Origin: Candidatus Kuenenia stuttgartensis
GTDB lineage: Bacteria > Gemmatimonadota > Gemmatimonadetes > Gemmatimonadales > Gemmatimonadaceae
Reading direction: 5' to 3'
Length of the DNA: 64,000 bases
Assembly: GCA_943330235.2 (NCBI GenBank)
Contig: CALQGY020000002.1
Coordinates: 1-64,000 of the forward strand
The notes beneath the pieces are model-generated. The model ran no database searches. It had not been told where the DNA came from and worked only from the letters and a program-made list of their open reading frames with translations. The translations under genes and the position numbers were made by a program. Positions 27,656-37,858 of the stretch are shown in pieces (position 1 is the first letter of the stretch; every line of letters begins with the position of its first letter).

Positions 27656-29578
27656 ATGCTGACTCCTATTGATAGCTCGGCGACACGTCGCCAGCCGTGG
27701 TTGACGAATCGCCAACTCCTGATTCTTGACGTCACGCTCCTCTTCTGCGCGTGGGCGCTGGCGTGGACGCTGCGTTTCGAAGGACTGAGTTGGTTGACCA
27801 CGTGGCGCGGGGCGGCCACGAACCACGCCTTGGTGTCGATTCCCATCTGGCTGGCCATCTCTGCCGCCTTCGGGATGTACCGCCGCGAATGGACCACCGC
27901 CTCCGTCGAAGAGCTGGAGTCCCTGCTGGTAACGATGGTGGTCGCATCGGCGGCGAATGTCGTCGTCGGCGCGTTTCTGTTACCGCTGACCGGCCTCTCG
28001 CATGCGCGCCTGCCACTGTCGGTGCTGTCGTCGCAGACCATGTGGAGTCTCGCCTGTCTCGCCCTGCCGCGTGTCGGCGCGCGCATTGCACGCTGGCATT
28101 CCGCCCGCACCCGCGTGCGGGGGCAGGGAACTCGCGTCCTGATTCTCGGTGCCGGCAGCGGTGGACGATCCACCGCGCGCGACATGATGGAGCAGCCGCA
28201 ACTTGGCTTCGTGCCCGTCGGCTTTCTCGATGACGATGCGTCGCTGTACAAGCGTCGCGTCGCCGGACTGCCGGTGTTCGGTCCGCTCTCGACGCTTGCG
28301 GATCGGTTGGCCAAAGAAGATATCCGCCATGTGATTCTGGCCATCAGTAATCTTCCGGGACCGCAGGTGCGCGACATCGTGCGCGTGTGCAAGGAGCACG
28401 GCGTCGATACGCGCACCATGCCCGGTCTGGCCGAAATCATGTCGGGGCGCGTGGGTGTGAATCAGCTGCGCCCGGTGGAAATTCAGGATCTCCTGCGCCG
28501 CGCGCCGGTGCAGACCGATACCCGCGCCGTGCATCAGATCGCCGGCGATCACACGGTGCTCATCACCGGCGCCGGCGGATCCATCGGTGGCGAGATGTGC
28601 CGACAGATCGCGCGCTTCTCGCCGCGACGCCTGGTCTTGCTCGGGCATGGTGAGAACTCCATCTACGAAATCCACCACGAGCTGTCGACGCACTTTCCCA
28701 ACGTGCCGCTGTCGACGGTCATTGCCGACATCCGCGACGAGGAGCGCATCGATGCGGTCATGGCGCGCTTCCGTCCCAACGTGGTGTTCCATGCGGCTGC
28801 GCACAAACATGTGCCGCTGATGGAAGAGAATCTGGTGGAAGCCATTACGAACAATGTGAAGGGCACGCGCGTGATGGTCGAGACGGCCGCGCGCTATCAT
28901 GTCCCGCATTTCGTCATGGTATCCAGCGATAAAGCGGTGAATCCCACCAGCATCATGGGGGCCACCAAGCGCATCGCCGAGTTGATCGTGCAGCGCACCG
29001 CGCAGAGCTCGGGACTGAACTACGTCTGCGTCCGCTTCGGCAATGTGCTGGGTAGTCGCGGCAGCGTGGTGCCCATGTTCCTCCGCCAGATCCGCGCGGG
29101 CGGGCCGGTGATGATCACGCATCCGGACATGACTCGGTATTTCATGACCATCCCCGAGGCCGTGCAGTTGGTGCTGCAGGCCGCCGTACTGGGTACGGGT
29201 GGTGAGGTCTTCGTGCTGGATATGGGCGAGCCCGTCAAGATTGTGGATCTCGCATCCGACCTCATTCATCTGTCGGGGCTCCGTCTTGGCACCGACATCG
29301 AGATCAAGTTCTCCGGCATCCGCCCGGGCGAGAAGCTCTTCGAGGAGCTGTCACTCGACAGCGAACACATGAAGCCCACGGGGCACGGTAAGGTGATGTG
29401 CGCCTTGCTGGCCACACCGGGCGTCGGTCTCTTCACCAACGTGGATGCCTTGGTGGCTGCGGCGCACAAACGCGAGCACGACGAACAGTTGCGCAAGCGC
29501 ATCGGTGAACTCGTGCCGGAATACATGGCGCTCGGCACCTCACACGTGGTCAAGCGCGAGCTCACGCTCGTCGCGTAA
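27656..29578 (+). CDS. Nucleoside-diphosphate-sugar epimerase/dehydratase (CapD/PglF/WbpM-like)
   Basis: N-terminal TMs; VLITGAGGSIGGEMCRQI; AAHKHVPLME; VNPTSIMGATKRIAE; start MLTPIDSS preferred. Confidence 0.93.
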   Translation: MLTPIDSSATRRQPWLTNRQLLILDVTLLFCAWALAWTLRFEGLSWLTTWRGAATNHALVSIPIWLAISAAFGMYRREWTTASVEELESLLVTMVVASAANVVVGAFLLPLTGLSHARLPLSVLSSQTMWSLACLALPRVGARIARWHSARTRVRGQGTRVLILGAGSGGRSTARDMMEQPQLGFVPVGFLDDDASLYKRRVAGLPVFGPLSTLADRLAKEDIRHVILAISNLPGPQVRDIVRVCKEHGVDTRTMPGLAEIMSGRVGVNQLRPVEIQDLLRRAPVQTDTRAVHQIAGDHTVLITGAGGSIGGEMCRQIARFSPRRLVLLGHGENSIYEIHHELSTHFPNVPLSTVIADIRDEERIDAVMARFRPNVVFHAAAHKHVPLMEENLVEAITNNVKGTRVMVETAARYHVPHFVMVSSDKAVNPTSIMGATKRIAELIVQRTAQSSGLNYVCVRFGNVLGSRGSVVPMFLRQIRAGGPVMITHPDMTRYFMTIPEAVQLVLQAAVLGTGGEVFVLDMGEPVKIVDLASDLIHLSGLRLGTDIEIKFSGIRPGEKLFEELSLDSEHMKPTGHGKVMCALLATPGVGLFTNVDALVAAAHKREHDEQLRKRIGELVPEYMALGTSHVVKRELTLVA

Positions 29579-29590
29579 TCGGCGGCGGAG

Positions 29591-29616
29591 ATCACCGGCT
29601 CACATCACCGGCTCAC
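29591..29616. repeat. 13-bp direct repeat x2 (atcaccggctcac)
   Basis: Direct reading. Confidence 0.9.
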
Positions 29617-29653
29617 CACACCGGGCATCGCGTCCCTCGCGACGCCCGGTGTG
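29617..29653. terminator. Probable bidirectional terminator hairpin
   Basis: cacaccgggcatcgcg-tccct-cgcgacgcccggtgtg, 16-bp stem with one mismatch, between convergent genes; no T tract. Confidence 0.75.
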
Positions 29654-32104
29654 CTAGTCGCGGCGACGGGTGTGGATGACCAGCACCCCGCACGGCGAAT
29701 CGAGCTTGGCGTAGCGTGAGGGCGTCTGCGACGGGCTCGCGTACCACTCCATCGCCTCGATCTGGTCGGGGGCGAGGCTGTTGATGTCGTAGGGTTCGGT
29801 GGGCCGACCTTGGTTCATGATCTGCCCGTCAACGTAGACCTGCGCATAGCACCCCGCCACGAGCCCGCGAATGCGCTCCAACTCGCTTGGCTTGTAGATG
29901 GACGCCGACTCCTGACCGATGGAGGCGGCAATCGGCACCACGTAGCGTTTGGACATCGGCCACGCACCGCTGCGCCCGCGCACCACGCCGGCGCCCGGCA
30001 GCATCGAGAGCACGTCGCCCAACTTGCGGCCGATATGGCGATCCAGTTCCGCACGATCGAGAAAACTGCCCAGCCCGACGCGGCGATTTTCCTCGAAATC
30101 GCGCAGCCGCACGTCGAGGCGCGACGAGATGACGGCGACCGAGTCCAGGATCGTCGCGGGGCGCAGGATAATGCGACGATCCTCCTCGTCATTGGCCGCG
30201 AAGGTCAGCGTCGTCGCGAGCACGCCGTAGCCGACGCGCCGCACGAGGATGCTCTGTGTGCCGGCCGGAATGTCGGCCAGTCGGAACTCACCGCGGGCGT
30301 TGCTTCGTGTGGTCAGCGCCAGCGCCGGCACGGCAATCTCGGCGTCGGCCAACGGTCGTCCGGACGAATCGGCCACCACCACGCCCACAAAGGCCGCCAC
30401 GGCGGCGCGGTCCTGCTCCACGATCAACGCGGTGGTCGCGAACCGCTGCTCGGACGAGAGGCGAACCGTCGCGCTCTGCGCACGCCCTCGCAACGGCAGC
30501 GCGCGAATGGTCAGTGGCAGTTCCGTGGGCACACCGCAGAGGCGAAACGCCCCGGACGAATCGGTCTTGGTCTCTAGGCGACGTCCTTGCGACTGGAGGC
30601 TCGCCGACGTGGCGCCGGCATTGCTGAATTCCGTCCAGTCGGCCGCCACGCGCACGCCGGTGAGCGTGCTGGTATCACGCGCCTCGCGCACGGTGCCAAG
30701 AATGGCGCCCTTCCCCCGTCCGGCGATGCCGTCCAACACGCTGCCGCACAACGATGCGGAGAGTTGGCGCGCGGTGGGGACGCGGAGCTTCAGGCGCGCC
30801 ATGCCGTCGGCGACCATGACGGTGCTTTGGCTCGACGCGCGAATGGAATCCAGCGACGGGGTACGCACGGCGATGGCGTACTCACCCGGGAGGACGTCGG
30901 CCAGCGTGAAGCTCCCGTTGTCGGCGGTCACCGTGTGCACATCGGTGCCCACCAGCGCCACCGTGGCCCGTGCGATGGCGTCTCCCGTTGTGGAATCGAG
31001 GACGACACCGGCGACGGACAAGGCCGGGCGCTTGAAGAGCGTATCCGCGCCGCGACGGAGCACGATCAGTTCACCGCCCGTCGCATTCACCGCCGACACC
31101 CGCACGCGTGTCGCGCGCGGCGAGTCTTTGACCAACTGCGGCATCCGGATCTCCCACGACGAGATCACGATGGAGCCATCGGGCAGGCGCGTGAATCCCA
31201 TCGAGCCGCCCGCCGCGAAATCGCGAATGGCCGTGGCACCGGCGGTGAAGGAAAAATCCAGACGCCGCAGCTCGGCGGTGCCGCGTGCGAGCCAGACGGT
31301 GCCACGAATCTCTGAGAGGGCACGGCGCTCGGGCGTCGGTTCGAAGGACACGCCGATTTCGGTGGTATCCGCCGCGGCCACGAGCCGCACGCAATGGTCC
31401 TCGAGAAACGGCGACGAGACCAGCACGTCCAGCCCCGGCGCGTAAAACGTCGTCCAGTCGGCGGCGTCCGTCTGCGTATAGCCGCGTCGCCGCAGCGTGT
31501 CCGGATGCAACGACTTCCACGGCTGCGTGACGTAGTCCGTGCGCACGCGCGCGCCCTGCGAGCGGATCTTGCGCCCGTCGGGCTCCATCGTGCGCTCGAT
31601 CTGCATGGTGGTGGCCGTCAGCCCCCGCCCCGATGAGGTCAGCGAGGTCGCGGCAATGGACGTCATGGCCTGATCCCACGCCGATAAAATGGCGCCGGAC
31701 TCCGCCGTGCTCTGCCGGCCGCAGGCGCTGCGTTCGACGACGCGGATGGCCTCGAGCGCCACGCGGACGCCGTCCAGCACCAACCGTTCGCTACTGACGG
31801 TGCCGTCGGCCAGCACCTTGGGTGCGGTCACCGAGGGTTGAAAGCCGATGCGCAGCGTGCGGAGGCGGTACGTGCCCGCGTGCGGCGCGGCGACGCGATA
31901 CTCGCCGCGATCATTGGTGAGCGCGCGCGCCACGGCCGTCTGCGCCGAATCCAGCAGCACCACCACCACTCCGGAGACCGGATGATCGGTGGCGTCCACC
32001 ACGGTGCCCCGCACGACCTGCGCGGAGGCCATGGCCGATACGCCGCACACGGCGAGAGCCATCGAGGCGAGCGTGAACAGCCGGCGGCGGTACGTCATAA
32101 GCAT
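29654..32104 (-). CDS. Secreted carboxypeptidase-regulatory-like / TonB-plug-like protein (paralogue of 15480..17867)
   Basis: Same architecture and same end: CYAQVYVDGQIMNQG...IEAMEWYASPSQTPSRYAKLDSPCGVLVIHTRR. Confidence 0.8.
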   Translation of the reverse strand: MLMTYRRRLFTLASMALAVCGVSAMASAQVVRGTVVDATDHPVSGVVVVLLDSAQTAVARALTNDRGEYRVAAPHAGTYRLRTLRIGFQPSVTAPKVLADGTVSSERLVLDGVRVALEAIRVVERSACGRQSTAESGAILSAWDQAMTSIAATSLTSSGRGLTATTMQIERTMEPDGRKIRSQGARVRTDYVTQPWKSLHPDTLRRRGYTQTDAADWTTFYAPGLDVLVSSPFLEDHCVRLVAAADTTEIGVSFEPTPERRALSEIRGTVWLARGTAELRRLDFSFTAGATAIRDFAAGGSMGFTRLPDGSIVISSWEIRMPQLVKDSPRATRVRVSAVNATGGELIVLRRGADTLFKRPALSVAGVVLDSTTGDAIARATVALVGTDVHTVTADNGSFTLADVLPGEYAIAVRTPSLDSIRASSQSTVMVADGMARLKLRVPTARQLSASLCGSVLDGIAGRGKGAILGTVREARDTSTLTGVRVAADWTEFSNAGATSASLQSQGRRLETKTDSSGAFRLCGVPTELPLTIRALPLRGRAQSATVRLSSEQRFATTALIVEQDRAAVAAFVGVVVADSSGRPLADAEIAVPALALTTRSNARGEFRLADIPAGTQSILVRRVGYGVLATTLTFAANDEEDRRIILRPATILDSVAVISSRLDVRLRDFEENRRVGLGSFLDRAELDRHIGRKLGDVLSMLPGAGVVRGRSGAWPMSKRYVVPIAASIGQESASIYKPSELERIRGLVAGCYAQVYVDGQIMNQGRPTEPYDINSLAPDQIEAMEWYASPSQTPSRYAKLDSPCGVLVIHTRRRD

Positions 32105-32134
32105 TCCTTGCGACTACGCGTGGACGACAGAAGA

Positions 32135-32176
32135 ACAAACGGCGAACCGCCGAGGACTCAGCGGTTCGCCGTTCGT
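32135..32176 (-). terminator. Terminator of the E1 gene
   Basis: acaaacggcgaaccgc...gcggttcgccgttcgt hairpin; minus strand followed by tttgttctt. Confidence 0.85.
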
Positions 32177-32192
32177 GTTCACTGACACCTGC

Positions 32193-34331
32193 TCAGTACG
32201 CGGCGAGTTCCACGTAGGCCGCGCGGAACGTCTCCACCTGCGGGAGCGTCGCATCTTCAAGCTGCGGCGCATAGCCGACGAACGTGTCGGTGCTGGCGAT
32301 CCGCTTGACCGGGGCATCCAGCCACGCGAAGCAGTCGTCGGCGATGCGGGCGGCGATCTCGGCCCCGTATCCCCAGGACAAGCTGTCTTCGTGCGCGACG
32401 ATCACGCGTCCGGTCTTCTTCACGCTCGCGTACACGGCCTCCTGATCCCACGGCGAGAGCGTGCGGAGGTCGATCACTTCGACGTTCGGCCCGCCCTCCT
32501 CGGCGATCTGGTTGGCCGCAACCAGGGCACGCTGCACGGTCGCGCCGTAGGTGACGACGGTGACATCAGTGCCCTCACGCACCGTCCGCGCCTTGCCGAA
32601 CGGAATCATGAACTCCGGACCCGGATAGCGGCCCTTGTTGTACGTCTGGCGGTACAAGTGCTTGTGCTCAAGGAAGAGCACCGGATCTTCGCAGCGGATG
32701 GCGGTGCGCAGCAGGCCGTGTGCATCGAGGGCATTGCTGGGGCACACCACGCGCAGGCCGGGCGTATGCGTGAACAGCGACGCACCCGTCTGCGAGTGAT
32801 AGATGCCACCGCGGATGTACCCGCCGTAGGTCGTACGAATGACCACCGGCGCGCTGAACGCGTTGTTCGAGCGCCAGCGCATGGTGGCCAACTCGTCGCG
32901 GATCTGCATGTACGCCGGCCAGATGTAGTCGAAGAACTGAATTTCGACGACCGGCTTGAATCCGCGGTGCGCCAGTCCAATCGCGCGACCGACGATGTTC
33001 GCTTCGGCGAGCGGCGAGTTAAACACGCGCGCACCGCCGAACTTGGTCTGCAGGCCGTGCGTGACTTTGAAGACACCGCCCTTGCCCTTGACCTTGCCGA
33101 GATACGCTTCCTTCGAGACGTCGGCCACATCTTCGCCGAAGACCAGCATACGCTCGTTCCGCGTCATCTCGTCGCGCATGCAGGCGTTCAGCAACTCCAC
33201 CATCGTGGTGGGTTCGCCGACGAAGTGCGGATCGTGCTCCGTGTCGAACGCCGCGCTGGTCGGGTCCACGTCGGGCGAGTATACGGCAAAGTGCACGGTG
33301 CTCGCGTCGGGCTGCGGCTGCTCCAGCGCGTCGTCGGTGGCCAGCAACAGCTCCGCATCGACGACCTCGCGAATGGCCTCGAGTTCCGCTTCCGTCGCCA
33401 CGCCCTCGCGCACGAGGAGCGCCGGAAACGTGGTCAGCGGATCGCGCAGCGCATCGGCTTCACGTTCGGCCGCCGGACGGTAGAACACTTCGTCGTCCGA
33501 GAGCGAGTGCGAGTACGGGCGGATCACCTTCGCATGTACCAGCGCCGGTCCCTTCCGCTCGCGCGCATAGGCCACCGCGCGCTGCATGGTCTCGAGCGAG
33601 GCGAACAGATCGCACCCATCCACCTCTTGCACATAGAGCCCCGGGAACGAGGCCACGAGCTTCGAAATGGATCCACCGGCGGTGTTCACTTCCACCGGCA
33701 CCGAGATCGCGTAGCCGTTGTCTTCCACCAAATACACGATGGGCAGCTTGAGATTCGATGCGGTGTTGAGCGACTCCCAGAACTCGCCTTCGCTGGTCGT
33801 GCCGTCGCCAGTGGAGACGAGAACGACTTCGTCGTCGGCGAACCCGTCGGTGATGCCCATCAGCTTGGCGCGCATCGTGCCTTCGGCGGCACCGACGGCC
33901 TGCAGGAACTGCGTGCCGGTGGGGGACGACGCTGACACGACGTTGAGCGCCTTGTGCCCCCAATGGCTCGGCATCTGGCGGCCGCCCGAGTTTGGATCGG
34001 CCGCGGCGCCGACGGCGCTGTAGAGCATTTCGTTGGGCGTCATGCCGAGCATCAGCATGAGCGCGCGATCGCGGTAATACGTGTAGAACCAATCGTGCGT
34101 CGCGCGCAGCACCAGGCCGGCAGCCACGAGCACGGCTTCATGACCCGCGCCGGAGATCTGGAAGAAGATCTTATTCTGGCGTTTGAGCTGGATCTCCTTG
34201 TCGTCGATGCGACGCGACAGGTACATCGTTCGGTATGCATGCAGCAACTGCTCGCGGGAAAGCGGCAGTGCGCGAGAGAGCTCAGCGGCAGGGCCCTTGC
34301 GGGCGCGGCTCGGGCGGGTCGAAATGGCCAT
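32193..34331 (-). CDS. 2-oxoacid (branched-chain type) dehydrogenase E1, fused alpha and beta subunits
   Basis: E1 alpha ([36 protein letters not shown]) and E1 beta ([27 protein letters not shown]...VVIRTTYGG) in one ORF. Confidence 0.93.
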   Translation of the reverse strand: MAISTRPSRARKGPAAELSRALPLSREQLLHAYRTMYLSRRIDDKEIQLKRQNKIFFQISGAGHEAVLVAAGLVLRATHDWFYTYYRDRALMLMLGMTPNEMLYSAVGAAADPNSGGRQMPSHWGHKALNVVSASSPTGTQFLQAVGAAEGTMRAKLMGITDGFADDEVVLVSTGDGTTSEGEFWESLNTASNLKLPIVYLVEDNGYAISVPVEVNTAGGSISKLVASFPGLYVQEVDGCDLFASLETMQRAVAYARERKGPALVHAKVIRPYSHSLSDDEVFYRPAAEREADALRDPLTTFPALLVREGVATEAELEAIREVVDAELLLATDDALEQPQPDASTVHFAVYSPDVDPTSAAFDTEHDPHFVGEPTTMVELLNACMRDEMTRNERMLVFGEDVADVSKEAYLGKVKGKGGVFKVTHGLQTKFGGARVFNSPLAEANIVGRAIGLAHRGFKPVVEIQFFDYIWPAYMQIRDELATMRWRSNNAFSAPVVIRTTYGGYIRGGIYHSQTGASLFTHTPGLRVVCPSNALDAHGLLRTAIRCEDPVLFLEHKHLYRQTYNKGRYPGPEFMIPFGKARTVREGTDVTVVTYGATVQRALVAANQIAEEGGPNVEVIDLRTLSPWDQEAVYASVKKTGRVIVAHEDSLSWGYGAEIAARIADDCFAWLDAPVKRIASTDTFVGYAPQLEDATLPQVETFRAAYVELAAY

Positions 34332-34437
34332 CGGTAGTCGATCTCGGGGAGGCAGGAGACAACACCGGAAAATAGCGTGTCGCGCACGCTACGCGAACAT
34401 TCTTGCCTCAGTCGGGTTCCCACCGCACTTTGCATAT

Positions 34438-34923
34438 ATGCATGCACCTACCGCTCCCATGACGCCGACCAGCGGCCACTGCGCCTTCTGCGACCTGATT
34501 CGCGGTGCCGCGGAGGTCTCCATCGTCTACGAGGACGCCACCGCGATCGCCTTTCTGGACATCCAGCCGGTGAATCCCGGTCACGTGCTCGTGGTGCCGC
34601 GCGATCACTACGAGATTCTGCAAGACATTCCCCGGCGTGTCGGGGCTCACCTGTACGAAGTCGCGGCCAAGCTGATACCCGTGGTACAAGCCGCCTCAGG
34701 CGCGACGGACATGAACATCGTCGTGAACTCGGGCGCGGCGGCCGGCCAAAATGTGATGCACTATCACATTCACCTCATCCCGCGACGGAGCGGCGACGGC
34801 TTCGACGTCCCGTTGCCGTTCCCCGAGTCCACCATGCCCAACCGTCAGCAATTGGACGCGATGGCGGCACGCATCGGCAGTATGCTGCGCGACCCGCTGC
34901 GAAACAGTGGCATGAAGGAGTAG
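34438..34923 (+). CDS. HIT-family hydrolase
   Basis: CAFCDLIRG, VNPGHVLVVPRDHYE, MHYHIHLIPRR; start MHAPTAPM. Confidence 0.93.
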   Translation: MHAPTAPMTPTSGHCAFCDLIRGAAEVSIVYEDATAIAFLDIQPVNPGHVLVVPRDHYEILQDIPRRVGAHLYEVAAKLIPVVQAASGATDMNIVVNSGAAAGQNVMHYHIHLIPRRSGDGFDVPLPFPESTMPNRQQLDAMAARIGSMLRDPLRNSGMKE

Positions 34924-34970
34924 CCGCCGCGGTGCATGGACTTCACGGTCGCCCGCGTCCACTGTTCTCC

Positions 34971-36962
34971 ATGCCACTTCGTCACTGGATTGTCGCGGGC
35001 GCGCTCGCGGTCACACCGCTCGCCGTCACACCGCTGGCCCTCGGCGCGCAGCGCCCCGCGCCGCCTCTCGCCGCCGCGCCGTCGGATTCGATCGTGCGAC
35101 TCGCCGTTGATCCCGCCCGATTTGCCGGTCGGCCCTACGTCGTGCTGTTGGATGAGTCGATCAATCGGGTTGAGGCCGACGGACGGGCGCTCAAACGCGC
35201 GCGACAGGTGTACCAGATTCTCGATCCGGCCGTTGTGCGCGGACTCTCCGAGCGCGCCTTTGGCTACGCGCGTTCCCATCAGACGCTGACCGTCGACTGG
35301 ATTCGGGTACTGACGCCCACCGGCGAGGTGCTCAGCGACAAGCCGGCGCAGGAGCAGGAATCCGACGTCGCCGCGCAGCTGTCCAATCCGGTCTATCAGG
35401 AGCAGCGCGTGCGTCGCGTCTCCCTGTCCGGTGTGGCGGTCGGCACCATCCTCGACGTGCAGTACACCCTCACCGAAAACGCCCCGTATCGCGTCGGTGA
35501 TTTCCTGGCCGCGTGGACGATCAACAGTGTGCTCCCCGTCGTGCGCACGCGCTTCGTGCTCGACGTACCCGAGCGCTACACACCGCGCATCGTCGAACGC
35601 AACCTGACCTTCCGGCGCAACGACGTGACGACGGCGGGACGTCGTGTCGCGACGTGGGAAGCGCGCGACCTGCAGCCCATCCGCGCGGAGCCCTTCGCGG
35701 CCGACTCGAACGGCGTCGTGATGTCGATCGGCGTGGCGTCGCCCGATAGCTGGAATGACATCGCGGCATGGTACGCCGCGCTTGCGCGTGATCGCTATAC
35801 CATCACGCCCCTCGTCGCGACGCGCATCGATTCGCTCGTGCGGGCCAGCGGTGCCCGCACGCGACTCGATACCATTCGCGCGGTGCATCGCTGGGTGGCG
35901 CAGGATGTTCGCTACGTCTCCGTGTCCCTCGGCATCGGTGGCTATCAGCCGCGCGCGCCGGCCGACGTGCTGGCCTCGGGATTCGGTGACTGTAAGGACA
36001 AGGCGACGCTGTTTGTCGCCGCGCTGCGCCGCTATCGCATCGCCGCCAATCCGGTGCTGCTCTCGCTTGGTGGCAAGCCCGATCCCGAGCTGCCGTCCAT
36101 CTACCAGTTCAATCATGCGATTGCGGCGGTGCAGGAAGGCACCGGCTGGACGTTCACCGATCTGACGGCGGAGTTCGTGCCCTACGGTACCATCCCCGAA
36201 CCGTATCAAGGACAGTTTGGTATTGTCGTGATGCCGGACGGGCGCGCGCAGAACGTCCGCTTCCCGCAATCACCCATCGACGCCAATGGCTCCACACTGC
36301 GCCTGCAGTTGACGCTCGATACCGCGGGACACGTGGAGGCGCATGTCTCTGAAGAGGCGCGTGGGAGCGTCGCCGCCGGGATGCGCAACGCCTTCGGCGC
36401 ACCGCTGGATTCCGCGCGGCGCGGCGGCATGCAGAAGGCCCTCGCGCAGCGCCTGTTCGCGACCGATGCAACCGCCTCCGGGCTGGTCGCGTTTGATGGC
36501 CATGATCTCGCGGCCACGACCGCGCTGTCGTACGACGTCCACGCGGACAACGTGCTCAAGTCGGTCGGTACGTCGCGATTGTTCAGCATGAACGCCGTCT
36601 TCCGCGGGCCCGCGCGTGGCTTCAAGAACCTTGCGCGCGATCTCGAGTCCCGCACGCTGCGCCTGTTCCCGATCGATGCATCGCAGATCCTAGGGCAGCT
36701 CGAAACCGTCACGGATCTGCACATCACCGTGCCCGCGGGATGGAAAGCGGAGCTGCCCAAGAACATCGTGGCCACCAGCTTCTTCGGGCGCTACGAGTCC
36801 ACGTGGACGCAAGACGGTCGCGACGTCCATCTGGTGCGACGGATCCGCGGTGAGCGGGGCATCTTCCCGCCGCAGCGGATCAGCGAGATCATTGTATGGC
36901 TCAAAGCGGTCGGCGCGGACGACTACGATTTCCTGTCCCTCACACCAACATCGGTGCCCTGA
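34971..36962 (+). CDS. DUF3857/transglutaminase-like secreted protein
   Basis: Signal peptide MPLRHWIVAGALAV; VHRWVAQDVRYVSVSLGIGGYQPRAPADVLASGFGDCKDKATLF. Confidence 0.88.
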   Translation: MPLRHWIVAGALAVTPLAVTPLALGAQRPAPPLAAAPSDSIVRLAVDPARFAGRPYVVLLDESINRVEADGRALKRARQVYQILDPAVVRGLSERAFGYARSHQTLTVDWIRVLTPTGEVLSDKPAQEQESDVAAQLSNPVYQEQRVRRVSLSGVAVGTILDVQYTLTENAPYRVGDFLAAWTINSVLPVVRTRFVLDVPERYTPRIVERNLTFRRNDVTTAGRRVATWEARDLQPIRAEPFAADSNGVVMSIGVASPDSWNDIAAWYAALARDRYTITPLVATRIDSLVRASGARTRLDTIRAVHRWVAQDVRYVSVSLGIGGYQPRAPADVLASGFGDCKDKATLFVAALRRYRIAANPVLLSLGGKPDPELPSIYQFNHAIAAVQEGTGWTFTDLTAEFVPYGTIPEPYQGQFGIVVMPDGRAQNVRFPQSPIDANGSTLRLQLTLDTAGHVEAHVSEEARGSVAAGMRNAFGAPLDSARRGGMQKALAQRLFATDATASGLVAFDGHDLAATTALSYDVHADNVLKSVGTSRLFSMNAVFRGPARGFKNLARDLESRTLRLFPIDASQILGQLETVTDLHITVPAGWKAELPKNIVATSFFGRYESTWTQDGRDVHLVRRIRGERGIFPPQRISEIIVWLKAVGADDYDFLSLTPTSVP

Positions 36963-37850
36963 ATGCGGTGGACTCCCGGCGGGCGTAGTCAAAATCTCGA
37001 GGATCAGCGTGGTGCCGACCCGTCGTCCGGCGGTGGGTTTCGTGGCGGCGGCGGTGGCGGCGGACGGCGCATGGGGCTGGGCGGTCTCCTCGTGCTCATC
37101 GTACTGAGTGTGATCCTCAAGAAGGACCTCGTCAGCGGTCTTGGCGGATTGCCCAGCGGCGGCGTCCCGGAGGCCTCCGCGCCCGTCTCCTCGGGGCGCG
37201 CGGCGCCCGTGCAGGATGCCGGCGAGGAGAACACGGTGCAGCTCCTCTCCATGGTGCTGGACAGTGCGCAGTCGGAGTGGGGGCGCGAGGTCCCGCGGTA
37301 CCGCGATGCGAAGCTCGTGCTCTTCCGGGATGCCATCACGTCGGCGTGCGGATTCGCGGAAGCGGCCACGGGGCCGTTCTACTGCCCCGGCGATCAAAAG
37401 GTGTATCTCGATCTGGCGTTCTTCGATCAGCTCAAAGGACAGTTCGGTGCGCCGGGCGAGTTTGCCCAGGCCTATGTGCTGGCGCATGAAATCGGACATC
37501 ATGTGCAGAATCTGCTGGGCACCGAACGCAAGTTGCGCGCGGCACAACGGGCCAACCCAGCGAGCGCGAATCGCCTGTCGGTGGCGATGGAGCTGCAGGC
37601 CGACTGCTATGCGGGCGTGTGGGGCTTCCACGCGGCGCAATACGGTCAGCTTGAGGCGGGTGATCTGTCCGCCGGGCTGAAGGCCGCCGCGGCCGTCGGC
37701 GACGACCGCTTGCAGCGCATGGGCGGCGGCCGCGTGAATCCGGAAACGTTTACGCACGGATCGTCCGCCGACCGCGCACGCTGGTTCACGCGCGGATTCG
37801 AGTCCGGCGATGCGAGCCAGTGCGACACCTTCGCGTCGGTGCGTCAGTGA
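36963..37850 (+). CDS. Neutral zinc metallopeptidase (YpfJ-like)
   Basis: YVLAHEIGHHVQNLLG; ELQADCYAGVWG. Confidence 0.93.
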   Translation: MRWTPGGRSQNLEDQRGADPSSGGGFRGGGGGGGRRMGLGGLLVLIVLSVILKKDLVSGLGGLPSGGVPEASAPVSSGRAAPVQDAGEENTVQLLSMVLDSAQSEWGREVPRYRDAKLVLFRDAITSACGFAEAATGPFYCPGDQKVYLDLAFFDQLKGQFGAPGEFAQAYVLAHEIGHHVQNLLGTERKLRAAQRANPASANRLSVAMELQADCYAGVWGFHAAQYGQLEAGDLSAGLKAAAAVGDDRLQRMGGGRVNPETFTHGSSADRARWFTRGFESGDASQCDTFASVRQ

Positions 37851-37858
37851 CCGACGCC

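Noticed and set aside
27980-29269. 429-aa minus-strand ORF opposite the sugar dehydratase
   Set aside because: Antisense shadow ORF with His/Arg-rich composition
15480-32104. The inverted plug-like paralogues as ends of a composite mobile element
   Set aside because: No transposase, target-site duplication or near-identical inverted DNA; the compared ends are clearly diverged
31989-33935. 648-aa plus-strand ORF opposite the E1 dehydrogenase
   Set aside because: Antisense shadow ORF of a well-supported gene
34845-36269. 474-aa minus-strand ORF opposite the transglutaminase-like gene
   Set aside because: Antisense shadow ORF
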